A stretch of 32,217 nt of DNA. Source: JBDRNO01 sp043811005. Its GTDB lineage: Bacteria > Bacteroidota > Bacteroidia > NORP154. This document shows, one piece after another, positions 24,201-32,217 of the stretch; positions within the stretch are counted from its first letter, which is position 1, and every line of letters begins with the position of its first letter. The stretch covers positions 1 to 32,217 of the forward strand of contig JBDRNO010000268.1 of the NCBI GenBank assembly GCA_043811005.1. The letters are read 5' to 3'. The notes under the pieces were generated by a model, which saw only the letters and a list, made by a program, of their open reading frames with translations, was not told where the DNA came from and ran no database searches. Both the position numbers and the translations under genes were made by a program.

Positions 24201-27200
24201 TCAACGAATGTCCCCAGCCCTGTGAATCCGACTGGAACTGGTGGTCTGATACAACAACCGCTTACTTTACCAATTCATCTATGGGTGCAAACTACTGGGC
24301 ATGGGATTTTAACAACGATAGTATTACTGATGCCAGTATTCCTAATCCATCATATAATTTTGGCGGCTCAGGTGCCTACTGGGTCTGCTTAACTATATGG
24401 AATAATGATAGTAGTTGTTCTGATACATGGTGCGATAGTGTATTTGTTGGTGGAGGACCTGTATGTTATTCCGATTGGTATTATAATTCTGATTCTACAA
24501 CTGCTTACTTTAGTAATATGTCACCAGGCGCTAACTACTGGGCATGGGATTTTAACAACGATGGTACAACAGATGCAACAAATCCCAACCCTGTATGGAA
24601 CTTTGGAGCACCGGGTGTCTATTGGGTCTGCCTGTATATATGGAATAATGACAGTATCTGTACCGATACCTGGTGCGATAGTGTATATGTTGGAGTTATG
24701 CCTCCTTGCTATTCAGATTGGGGCTATTCTTCTGATACCTCTACAGCATACTTCACCGATATGTCTATGGATGTAGCGTACTGGGCATGGGATTTCAATA
24801 ACGATGGCATTACTGATAAAACCAATCCTAACCCGGTATGGAATTTCGGGGGACCCGGCAATTACTGGGTATGCTTAACTATATGGAATGCCGACAGCAC
24901 TTGTTCAGATACATGGTGCGATATGGTTGATGTCGGAACCGGAGGACCACAATGTGAATCCGACTGGTATTACACATCAGACACCACAAACAAAGTATAC
25001 TTTACTAATTTGTCAACCGGCATAACGCCTATAACATGGTTATGGGATTTTGGTGATTCTACTACCTCAACGGCAAAGAACCCCGTGCATCCATATTCTG
25101 TTCCCGGCACTTACTGGGTGTGCCTGACCATGACCGATGTCAACGGATGCACGGATACATGGTGCAACCAGGTTAATGTTGGCGTTACTGCCCAATGTAA
25201 TGCCGACTGGTATTATTGGACAGACACAAACAAAACGGCTTACTTTACCAATGTGTCTTCCGGAGCAACTCCCATAAGCTATTTATGGGAGTTTGGCGAT
25301 TCTACATCCTCAACAGCTTACAGCCCGGTGCACAATTACGCTTTAGCGGGCTCTTATTGGGCTTGTCTTACAATCACTGATGCTAACGGCTGTACTTCTA
25401 CCTACTGCGATATAGTTGATGTTGGAGTTGGCACACAATGCGGTGCCGATTGGAATTACTGGGCTGATACTTCTAAAACAGCATACTTTACAGATATGTC
25501 TACCGGCAATGTCATTGACTGGTATTGGGAATTTGATGACTCTGTCACATCAAATATCAAAAATCCCGTTCATACTTACTCTGCAAATGGCTCATACTGG
25601 GTATGTTTGACGATCACTACAGCAGATTCATGTACCGACACATGGTGCCGGGTTGTTAACATAGGTAATGTTCAGTTCTGTAATGCAGACTTTAATTTGT
25701 GGAAGGATACAACAAAAACCGTTTATTTCAACGACCTTTCAACAGGCGCTATAACCGACTGGTTCTGGGATTTCGGTGATGGCGATACTTCTGTTGTCCA
25801 AAACCCTTCACACACTTACTCGGCAGCAGGAACATATTGGGTGTGTCTGACAGTTGAATCAGACACCAATTGTACAGACACATGGTGCAAGTCCGTCACC
25901 GTAGACGTGGATACCTCCTGCTTCACATTGTCTTCAGCATCAACGGATGCAAGCTGTGCAGGCAGTTGTAATGGTAGTGCAACAGTTACTGTTAATGGCG
26001 GCACATCCCCGTTTACATATTCATGGAGTAATGGTAAAACAACAACATCTGTAACCGGTTTATGTGCAGGTACATATACTGTTTCAATCGTTGATTCAAT
26101 TGGTTGTTATGGAACGCTGAATGCCATTATTGGTGAACCTGCTGCATTGTCATTATCAGTTAGCGTTACCGATGCCAATTGTGGCAGCCCGGATGGAGAT
26201 GCAACTGTTTCCGCATCAGGCGGCACAGGTTCGTATACATATCTATGGAATGATCCTAATACACAAACAACCGGCATAGCTACCGGTCTGGCAGCAGGCA
26301 ATTATACAGTAACCGTTAAAGACTCTAATAGTTGTACCAAATCAGCTATGGCATCTGTTAGTGATGCGGGGGGGCCAACCATTTCTGTTACAGCCAATAA
26401 TGTTAGCGCTTGTGCAGGTGATAATGACGGTTCAATAGATATTAACGTGAGCGGGGGCACATTGCCTTATGCTTACTTGTGGTCAACCGGTGATACCATA
26501 GAAGATATCACTAACCTCACAGCAGGGAGTTATTCGGTAACGGTCACAGATTCTGCTGGTTGTACTGCCAATGCAAGCGCAACAATTAATGAGCCAAGCG
26601 GTATGAGCTTAGCTTTTGTTATTACTGACGCAAACTGTGGCGGGGCAAACGGAAGCGCTGCCGTTACCGTTATCGGAGGCACGGCTCCTTACGGATACTT
26701 CTGGTCTACCGGGGATACGAATTCTACGATAACCGGACTTTCACCCGGAGTATATACCGTTACCATAACTGATGCCAACAACTGTATAGACTCTGCTGAT
26801 GTTGTTATCAGTAATATCGGGGGGGCTACAATTACCGGCGCTATTACTGATGTCATCTGTAATGGTGGCTCTGATGGCGAAATTGATATTTCTGTGACCG
26901 GCGGTACAGGACTGTATTTATATACATGGTCAAATGCCCAGGTTACTGAGGATATTACAGGTCTGGCAACCGGAGGTTATTTTGTGATTGTTACCGACTA
27001 TGGCAATGGTTGTATGTCGGTTAATTCTTTTACTGTTGATGAGCCGGATGTTCTGAGCTTTACAACAAGCGCCACAGATGCTCACTGCAGCTACCCGGAC
27101 GGAAGCGCAACCGCAAGTGTTAGCGGAGGCGCTGAACCTTATACATACACCTGGTCAAATGGAGATAGTAGTGAAACCGCTTCTGGCTTGGATACAGGAA

Positions 27201-29038
27201 TGTATGGTATTACAATAACCGATGCAAATGGGTGCACAGCTTCAGATAGTGTTACCGTTTCATTTACAGTTGACATTCAACCCATTTGTATTGTTACGGT
27301 TGATACTGCTTCAACTAAAAATATAGTAGTGTGGGAAAAACCTATAGTTAACGGAATTGATAGTTTCAGGGTTTACAGGGATATTATTGGTGTATATACA
27401 CACATAGGCAGCGTTCCCTACGATTCATTAAGTGAATTTGTTGATACTACCAGCGGAGTGGATCCGCAAACTACATCTTACAGATATAAGATATCTGTTG
27501 TTGACTCCTGTGGTAATGAAAGCGCTTTAAGTGATTATCACGAAACAGTACATTTAACGGTTAACCTTGGCATTCCACCGGCAATGAACCTGATTTGGGA
27601 CAATTACGAAGGGTTTGGATTTGGTTATTACAGGATATTAAGAGACTCTACCGGCTTGGGTAATTTTATAGCTATTGATTCTGTTACTAACTCTAACACA
27701 ACCTACACGGATGCAAATCCTCCATCAGGAAATCTTAGCTATATTATAGAAGTTGTACATGCAACTGGCTGTACAGCAACATTAAAGGCAAAGGATTATA
27801 ATTCATCCAAGTCCAATACCTCTTCAATTTCCGGATATGTTCAGATGTCGGTTACTACAACTACTACTGATGCCACCTTTGGTAATTGTGATGGAGTTGC
27901 AACAGTAACCCCAAGCGAAGGTGTTCCTCCATATACATATCTATGGGATTCGAGTGCAGGCAGCCAGACAGATTCTACAGCTACAGGGCTTTGTGCAGGA
28001 ACTTATAATGTAACCGTATACGATGCTTATGGAGATTCTATCGTTGCTTCGGTTACGGTTACCGAATTACCTGCTACGCTGTCATCTGTTACAACATCTA
28101 TAAATGCCTCCCAGGGCAACTGTGACGGTACCGCCACGGTCACCGCAAGTGGCGGAATTCTTCCATACACTTACTTGTGGGATGATACTAACAGCCAGAC
28201 AACCCAGGTTGCCACAGGGCTTTGTGCAGGAAGTTATAGTGTAGCCGTATACGATGCCAATGGGGATTCAGTCATTGCTTCAGTTACAGTAGGCGAAACA
28301 GGAGGCATATTGTCGGCTACTGCCACACACACAGATGCCAGCTATGATAATTGTGACGGAACAGCCACTGTTTCTGTTAGCGGAGGTTATACTCCCTATA
28401 CTTACCTGTGGAATGATCCGGGCAGCCAGACCTCTACAACTGCAACAGGTCTTTGCGAGGGAACATATACTGTCACAATAACTGATTCCATTGATAGTAC
28501 AATTACTGCTACGGTTACAATAAGTGAACTGCCAAGCACATTAACGGCAACTGCCATAGCCACGAGCACTGATCAAATTCCCTGCAACGGAACGGCAACA
28601 GCGGATGCTACAGGAGGCAATCCTCCATATACTTATCAGTGGGATGATCCGGGCAGCCAGCCCTCTATAACTGCAACGGGGCTTTGCGAGGGACTATATA
28701 CCGTCACCGTTACTGATAATAGCGGAAGCACAACAACCGCTTCTGCAACGGTAGATGTAATACCGGGAATATCAGATGTTGATAATGAGAATAGGATTGA
28801 AATATATCCTAATCCTAACAAGGGAATATTTAATTTGGTCATTGAAATGGGAGAAAGGGAGGATGTAACAGTTGAGATATTCAGCTTACATGGACAGCTC
28901 ATATACTCTGAATATGTAGAAAGGATAACAGGAATATTCACCGGTCAAATAGACCTATCGGATTACACAGGTGGTATATACCACTTGCAAGTGACAACGG
29001 ATCAAGGAACTGTACACAAGAAAGTGGTGATTGAATAA
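21227..29038 (+). CDS. Giant T9SS-exported multidomain surface protein (GEVED/PKD/SprB)
   Basis: A 2603-residue secreted protein, probably a cell-surface adhesin or gliding-related filament; the function is inferred. Order: N-terminal extension and signal peptide (cut near 42, SHAQ). Three units of a GEVED domain (ends YGETEDYTV or FGETEDYTI), a Cys-rich hook (ETGVDCGGPDCPPC) and a PKD domain, about 44-297, 298-550 and 551-804. A fourth PKD, a fourth hook (ETGIDCGGMDC), then PKD 5-12 (to about 1562), several with a DFNNDGITD-type loop and repeated Cys (VCL.., CTDTWC). Six SprB repeats (about 1563-2015), two fibronectin III-like segments (2017-2205), four more SprB repeats (2205-2513) and a type A sorting domain (2520-2603) with IEIYPNPNKGIF and GGIYHLQV. 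A terminator follows at 29072. Confidence 0.93.
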   Translation: MKKSAVQSSNPARAKQVWLTPKKLLIPAFVLYALFTVAISHAQYCPTGYTSGTTSGDFIDGVQMKGINNFPTGSQGGPEYNDYTFLVVDLVQGMQDTIFITSGLAMNDYYAVWIDYDQNGVFNEPVEKIGEVQIINSYTTAFISFTVPSSGVLFGITRMRVRCYNVPDVGPCNIADYGETEDYTVNIFAEHCGNFILDSTETGVDCGGPDCPPCGGPCIADFSFFTDTTLTVQFNDSSINAFYWWWDFDDGTEDSISSNPVHTYLSPGTYNVCLWIDDSASCSDSICKSVTVPAGPSYCIPDYTSGTSLGDFIDGVQLKDIDNTLTGGPGGPEYNDYTSMGTDLFRGMPDTVFITSGSNGNNYYSVWIDFDQNNVFDEPAEKIGEVQITGALQTVDIAFTVPGGAMFGPTRMRVRCSEINSVLPCASSTYGETEDYTVKIIAQHCGNLIQDSTETGIDCGGPDCPPCGIPCNADFSFFTDTNLTVQFSDSSINAFYWWWDFGDGAEDSISANPIHTYLSPGTYNVCLWIDDTAFCSDSICKSVTVPAGPSYCIPAYTTGTTSGDFIDGVELTNLFNKPTGSTGGPNYNDYMSMLAELMPNSQDTVFITGGSSTGDYYKVWIDYDQNGIFNDPGTEVVGEGQIFTSYGILQLPFIVSTGYPTGPTRMRVRCSDAPVGPCDTATFGETEDYTINMLAEHCGNFIQDSTETGVDCGGPDCPPCPCMADFGYEFDTLTTVSFFDSSSAPGAIMSWYWDFGDGNTDSIANPVHVFPDTGMYFVCLIIIDDGGCSDSLCYWVDVGTGEPSCKANFGFFADSTLTVQFSDSSVSAYYRYWDFDDGNVDSISVNPVHTYAAPGIYYVCLFIDDSAYTCFDSICKTFQVPVPPPHCMDSVQNYDETGIDCGGMDCLPCPGTLFADFNWNYICLGDSTEFWSISGGPYPIVSWEWDFNEDAVTDATVPEPTYVFPDTLLYNVRLIVTDSVGDKDTVIHGVKINECPQPCESDWNWWSDTTTAYFTNSSMGANYWAWDFNNDSITDASIPNPSYNFGGSGAYWVCLTIWNNDSSCSDTWCDSVFVGGGPVCYSDWYYNSDSTTAYFSNMSPGANYWAWDFNNDGTTDATNPNPVWNFGAPGVYWVCLYIWNNDSICTDTWCDSVYVGVMPPCYSDWGYSSDTSTAYFTDMSMDVAYWAWDFNNDGITDKTNPNPVWNFGGPGNYWVCLTIWNADSTCSDTWCDMVDVGTGGPQCESDWYYTSDTTNKVYFTNLSTGITPITWLWDFGDSTTSTAKNPVHPYSVPGTYWVCLTMTDVNGCTDTWCNQVNVGVTAQCNADWYYWTDTNKTAYFTNVSSGATPISYLWEFGDSTSSTAYSPVHNYALAGSYWACLTITDANGCTSTYCDIVDVGVGTQCGADWNYWADTSKTAYFTDMSTGNVIDWYWEFDDSVTSNIKNPVHTYSANGSYWVCLTITTADSCTDTWCRVVNIGNVQFCNADFNLWKDTTKTVYFNDLSTGAITDWFWDFGDGDTSVVQNPSHTYSAAGTYWVCLTVESDTNCTDTWCKSVTVDVDTSCFTLSSASTDASCAGSCNGSATVTVNGGTSPFTYSWSNGKTTTSVTGLCAGTYTVSIVDSIGCYGTLNAIIGEPAALSLSVSVTDANCGSPDGDATVSASGGTGSYTYLWNDPNTQTTGIATGLAAGNYTVTVKDSNSCTKSAMASVSDAGGPTISVTANNVSACAGDNDGSIDINVSGGTLPYAYLWSTGDTIEDITNLTAGSYSVTVTDSAGCTANASATINEPSGMSLAFVITDANCGGANGSAAVTVIGGTAPYGYFWSTGDTNSTITGLSPGVYTVTITDANNCIDSADVVISNIGGATITGAITDVICNGGSDGEIDISVTGGTGLYLYTWSNAQVTEDITGLATGGYFVIVTDYGNGCMSVNSFTVDEPDVLSFTTSATDAHCSYPDGSATASVSGGAEPYTYTWSNGDSSETASGLDTGMYGITITDANGCTASDSVTVSFTVDIQPICIVTVDTASTKNIVVWEKPIVNGIDSFRVYRDIIGVYTHIGSVPYDSLSEFVDTTSGVDPQTTSYRYKISVVDSCGNESALSDYHETVHLTVNLGIPPAMNLIWDNYEGFGFGYYRILRDSTGLGNFIAIDSVTNSNTTYTDANPPSGNLSYIIEVVHATGCTATLKAKDYNSSKSNTSSISGYVQMSVTTTTTDATFGNCDGVATVTPSEGVPPYTYLWDSSAGSQTDSTATGLCAGTYNVTVYDAYGDSIVASVTVTELPATLSSVTTSINASQGNCDGTATVTASGGILPYTYLWDDTNSQTTQVATGLCAGSYSVAVYDANGDSVIASVTVGETGGILSATATHTDASYDNCDGTATVSVSGGYTPYTYLWNDPGSQTSTTATGLCEGTYTVTITDSIDSTITATVTISELPSTLTATAIATSTDQIPCNGTATADATGGNPPYTYQWDDPGSQPSITATGLCEGLYTVTVTDNSGSTTTASATVDVIPGISDVDNENRIEIYPNPNKGIFNLVIEMGEREDVTVEIFSLHGQLIYSEYVERITGIFTGQIDLSDYTGGIYHLQVTTDQGTVHKKVVIE

Positions 29039-29071
29039 AATACAATCCCTGTCAGCGATGGCTTAACATTG

Positions 29072-29110
29072 ACCCCAATTAGATTTAATATCTGTTGGGG
29101 TTTTTGTTTT
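29072..29110 (+). terminator. Intrinsic terminator after the giant surface-protein gene
   Basis: The stem ACCCCAA (29072-29078) / TTGGGGT (29095-29101), extended by AGAT/ATCT inside the loop, is followed by TTTTTGTTTT. It lies 34 bases past the stop codon. This is a good classical rho-independent terminator. Confidence 0.8.
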
Positions 29111-29119
29111 GGAAGAATA

Positions 29120-29148
29120 TTGCTTTTGAGTATAAAAGATTACATTTG
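29120..29148 (+). promoter_or_regulatory. Bacteroidota-type promoter of the Kelch protein gene
   Basis: TTG (29120-29122), 18 bases, then TACATTTG (29141-29148), an exact TAnnTTTG match. The spacing agrees with the TTG-N17-23-TAnnTTTG promoter pattern of this phylum. Transcription would start near 29155, giving a leader of about 40 bases before the ATG at 29197. It lies right after the upstream gene's terminator. Confidence 0.55.
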
Positions 29149-29196
29149 TACTTTATATTATAATTATTTTATAATTAACCACAATAAAATCATAAC

Positions 29197-32100
29197 ATGA
29201 AACCTTTATCCTTTTTAAAATCATTACTGTTACGCACAACATTGGTAATCTGTGCAATCTCTTTTAGTCTGTGTAATCCGTGTTACTCTCAATGCAACAC
29301 CTGGACACAAAAAGCTGACTTTGGCGGCTCAGGAAGGCAGTCAACAACAGGCTTTTCGATTGGTAATAAAGGTTATATTGGGACAGGGTATGCTAATGTT
29401 GGGGGCGATTCAAAAGATTTCTGGAAATATGATCAGGCAACCAACTCATGGTCGCAAATTGCAGACTTTGGAGGAACCGAAAGGAGAGGCGCAGCAAGCT
29501 TTTCCATAGGGAGTAAAGGGTATGTTGGAACAGGGTATGATGGAAGTAATACAAAAGATTTTTGGGAATATGATACAACCTTAAATGCCTGGACACAAAA
29601 AGCAGATTTTGGGGGCACTGCAATGTATTCAGCAACAGGGATTTCAATTGGGAGTAAAGGGTATTTTGCTTGTGGAGCTGGTGGTTCTAAAGTATTCTGG
29701 GAATATAATCCCGGAACCGATAACTGGACACAAAAGACGAACTATGCAGGGACGGGAAGTTATGCAGTAACAGGTTTTTCAATAGGGAGCAAAGGGTATA
29801 TCGGCACAGGAACAAATGGTAGTTCGGACTATAAAGACTTTTGGGAATATAACCCGTCAACAAACTCATGGACACAAAAAGCAGACGTTGGCGGTACGGG
29901 AAGGAGTTATGCAGTTGGCTTTTCTATCGGCAGCAAAGGATACATAGGAACCGGATATGGTGCGTCATATAAACAAGACTTTTGGGAATATGACCCAACC
30001 AGGGATACCTGGATCCAAAAAGCAAATTTTGGCGGAACGGCAAGGCAACAAGGAGCCGGCTTTTCTATAGGGAATTACGGGTATATCGGAGTAGGAACTG
30101 ATGGAGTCCGAAGAATAGACTTTTGGGAATATTTACCGGAAATATCAGTGAATGCAGGTGGAGTAGCTTATAGGATATGCGAGGAAGATGTGGTAATAGG
30201 CGGATTACCAACAGCTTCCGGTCTCTTTCCTCCTTTTACATATAGTTGGTCTCCCAGTACAGGATTGGATGACCCCTCGCTGGCAAACCCAACAGCCTCA
30301 CCTGATGTTACAACCACTTATACTATTACAGGAACCGATTCTTTAGGCTGTGCTTTATCGGATTCTATTACTGTAAACAGAGTAAATGGAAATAGCTGGT
30401 TACAGAAAGCTAACTTTGGAGGTACCTCAAGGTTTTTAGCCGTTAGTTTTTCTATTGGAAGCAAAGGTTATATCGGTACCGGAGGTTCTAATAAAGACTT
30501 CTGGGAATATGATCAAGGGTCCAACAGTTGGACGCAAAAAGCTGACTTTGGCGGGACCGGAAGATATGGTGCAGTTGGCTTTTCAATAGGAAGCAAAGGT
30601 TATATAGGCACCGGATATACCAGTACAAGTACACAAGACTTCTGGGAATATGATCAAGGGTCCAACAGTTGGACACAAAAAGCTGACTTTGCTTATACCA
30701 CAACCTATGCAGTTGGCTTTTCCATCGGTACCAAAGGGTATATAGGAACCGGTAGCTCAAATCAATTTTGGGAATACGATCCCGGTTTGGACGTTTGGGT
30801 TCCAAAAACGAACTTTGGCGGAACATCAAGGTATGCCGCATTCGGATTTTCTATGGGAGGCAAAGGATATATTGGGGGAGGTGATGCAAGTAACAAAAAA
30901 GATTTTTGGGAATATAATCCCGGTACAAATACATGGGTTCAGAAAGCAACTTTCCCCGGATCAGCATATAGATACATCGTTGGGTTTTCTATCGGCTCTA
31001 CGGGATATGCGGGCACGGGTGAATGGAGCAATGTTGAGGTTGCTGATTTCTATGAATATAATCCGGTCTCCGACAAATGGACCCAAATGGTTGATTTTGG
31101 CGGTGGAGACAGAGCCAGTGCGGTTGGATTTTCTATTGACAATAAAGGATATATTGGTACCGGAAGAAATACAAGTTCCTTTAAAGACTTGTGGGAATAC
31201 TCTCCCGGAGTGATAGTCAATGCAGGTACGGATATTTACGTGTGTCCGGGAGATAGCGAAACCATAGGCGGCAGCCCTACTGCTTCTGGTATAAATTCGC
31301 CATTTACTTATAGCTGGTCTACTTCAACAGGATTAAATGATTCTACTATTGCTAATCCAAACGCTTCCCCATCTGTAAGCTCAGGCTATACCATAATCGT
31401 AACAGATTCCAATGGATGTACCGATAATGATGCCGTGGTAGTCTTTCTCCTTTCAGCAATAAGTATTGATTCTGAATCGTCAACTGATATTCCGGGCTGT
31501 TATGGAGACAATACAGGAACAATTACAATAACGGCAAGCGGAGGTACCGGAACATTATACTATTCGGTAGATAGTGGAATTACATTCCCGAATACCACGG
31601 GAAATTTTACAGGCTTGACAGCAGGAAGCTATAATGTAGCTGTGCAGGACGATAGTAGCTGCACCAAATTCGGAAGCACACTTGTTATCAATGAACCACC
31701 CGCGATCAGTATTGATTCGGAAGCATCAACAGATATACCGGGTTGTTATGGAGACAATACAGGAACAATAACAATAACCGCCAGCGGGGGTACCGGCACA
31801 TTGGAATTTTCAATTAATGGAGGATCAACTTATCCGAATACTACAGGTGATTTTAGCGGCTTAATTGCCGGGAGTTATGATGTAATGGTAAGAGATGCTA
31901 ATTTATGTACTCAAACCGGAAGCACATTAACTATTAATGAGCCAACACAAGTAACTATTGATTCGGAAGCATCAACTGATATTACATGTAATAGCTTGAC
32001 TGACGGAACAATTACATTAACCGCAAGCGGAGGCACCGGCACATTGGAATTTTCAATTAATGGAGGATCAACTTATCCGAATACTACCGGCATTTTTACC

Positions 32101-32217
32101 GGCTTAAGTGCCGGGAGCTATGATGTAATGGTAAGGGATGCAAATCTATGTACACAAGCCGGAAGCACATTAATTATCATTGATCCAACATCTGTAACTA
32201 TTGACTCGGAAGCATCA
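29197..32217 (+). CDS. Giant surface protein with two Kelch-type propellers and SprB repeats (3' end cut off)
   Basis: The frame is open from the ATG at 29197 to the window end (1007 codons, no stop). A signal peptide (about 1-32, ending CYSQ) leads into six Kelch-like blades (about 34-315), each with the pattern W.QKADFGGT..., GFSIGSKGYIGTG, DFWEYDP.TN. An Ig/PKD-like module follows (about 316-393; TYSWSPSTGLDDPS, TTTYTITGTDSLGC), then six more blades (398-670), a second Ig/PKD-like module (670-755) and at least three SprB repeats (756-1007; IDSEASTD, TASGGTGTLEFSINGG, GSYDVMVRDANLC) with a fourth starting. Six blades each suggest two complete propellers, which usually bind proteins or glycans. 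A T9SS sorting domain is expected past the edge but not seen. Confidence 0.9.
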   Translation, partial: MKPLSFLKSLLLRTTLVICAISFSLCNPCYSQCNTWTQKADFGGSGRQSTTGFSIGNKGYIGTGYANVGGDSKDFWKYDQATNSWSQIADFGGTERRGAASFSIGSKGYVGTGYDGSNTKDFWEYDTTLNAWTQKADFGGTAMYSATGISIGSKGYFACGAGGSKVFWEYNPGTDNWTQKTNYAGTGSYAVTGFSIGSKGYIGTGTNGSSDYKDFWEYNPSTNSWTQKADVGGTGRSYAVGFSIGSKGYIGTGYGASYKQDFWEYDPTRDTWIQKANFGGTARQQGAGFSIGNYGYIGVGTDGVRRIDFWEYLPEISVNAGGVAYRICEEDVVIGGLPTASGLFPPFTYSWSPSTGLDDPSLANPTASPDVTTTYTITGTDSLGCALSDSITVNRVNGNSWLQKANFGGTSRFLAVSFSIGSKGYIGTGGSNKDFWEYDQGSNSWTQKADFGGTGRYGAVGFSIGSKGYIGTGYTSTSTQDFWEYDQGSNSWTQKADFAYTTTYAVGFSIGTKGYIGTGSSNQFWEYDPGLDVWVPKTNFGGTSRYAAFGFSMGGKGYIGGGDASNKKDFWEYNPGTNTWVQKATFPGSAYRYIVGFSIGSTGYAGTGEWSNVEVADFYEYNPVSDKWTQMVDFGGGDRASAVGFSIDNKGYIGTGRNTSSFKDLWEYSPGVIVNAGTDIYVCPGDSETIGGSPTASGINSPFTYSWSTSTGLNDSTIANPNASPSVSSGYTIIVTDSNGCTDNDAVVVFLLSAISIDSESSTDIPGCYGDNTGTITITASGGTGTLYYSVDSGITFPNTTGNFTGLTAGSYNVAVQDDSSCTKFGSTLVINEPPAISIDSEASTDIPGCYGDNTGTITITASGGTGTLEFSINGGSTYPNTTGDFSGLIAGSYDVMVRDANLCTQTGSTLTINEPTQVTIDSEASTDITCNSLTDGTITLTASGGTGTLEFSINGGSTYPNTTGIFTGLSAGSYDVMVRDANLCTQAGSTLIIIDPTSVTIDSEAS
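31465..32217 (+). repeat. Coding tandem repeat of 246/246/243 bases
   Basis: Repeat units start at 31465, 31711, 31957 and 32200 with ATTGATTC(G/T)GAA, and the last is cut by the window end. Units two and three share long identical stretches (for example the ACATTGGAATTTTCAATTAA region at 31799 and 32040). Unit one is more diverged. Each codes for one SprB repeat of 81-82 residues. Confidence 0.85.

Noticed and set aside
21683..28941. Many open frames overlapping the giant gene on both strands
   Set aside because: They come from the low-stop repeat DNA of the PKD and SprB arrays and have no start context or domains of their own.
29252..31213. Short frames of 60-132 residues on both strands across the Kelch gene
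   Set aside because: They are out of frame with the uninterrupted frame from 29197 that carries the signal peptide and twelve Kelch blades.
31465..32217. CRISPR-like array suggested by regular repeats
   Set aside because: The period is 243-246 bases, the repeats code for protein in frame and there are no spacers; no CRISPR array was seen anywhere in the window.

Overview
The window looks like a chromosomal segment of a member of the Bacteroidota, probably a free-living or environmental lineage. The reasons are type IX secretion (T9SS) sorting domains, SprB, PKD and GEVED surface modules, RemB/Wzi-like outer-membrane proteins, lipoproteins with acidic residues just after the lipid-bearing Cys, TAnnTTTG promoter boxes, and almost no Shine-Dalgarno sequences. 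No rRNA, tRNA, IS element or CRISPR array was seen. I cannot name the genus.

Layout. From 0.2 to 17.2 kb every gene is on the minus strand. Read in the direction of transcription (right to left) they are: a cyclophilin, pheS, a DUF2061 membrane protein with cysQ, a secreted M28 peptidase, gmd-fcl, a RemB/Wzi-like protein, a WecA/MraY-type transferase, a second RemB/Wzi-like protein, cysC, cysD, an unknown exported protein, hutU and an unknown lipoprotein. From 17.6 to 18.5 kb a small lipoprotein and a CvpA-family protein are on the plus strand. pgk (minus) and a frameshifted DNA polymerase III delta' gene (plus) diverge from a symmetric AT-rich promoter. From 21.2 kb to the end are two very large plus-strand surface-protein genes: a complete 2603-residue GEVED/PKD/SprB/T9SS protein, and the first 1007 residues of a Kelch/SprB protein cut by the window end.

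How the genes work together. gmd and fcl make GDP-L-fucose. The WecA-type enzyme starts a lipid-linked glycan. The two RemB/Wzi-like barrels suggest a surface polysaccharide or gliding surface. cysC, cysD, DUF2061 and cysQ make PAPS and clear PAP. Together they suggest a sulfated, fucose-containing surface polysaccharide, although cysN, a sulfotransferase and most glycosyltransferases are not here. The giant proteins and the M28 peptidase share repeat modules at the DNA level and would be exported to the same cell surface.

A second theme is small repeat DNA. Palindromes and short tandem repeats fill many intergenic gaps and also seem to lie inside genes: in cysQ, in remB-like 1, at the cysC stop codon, and in two signal-peptide regions. 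The window ends inside a near-identical 246-bp coding repeat.
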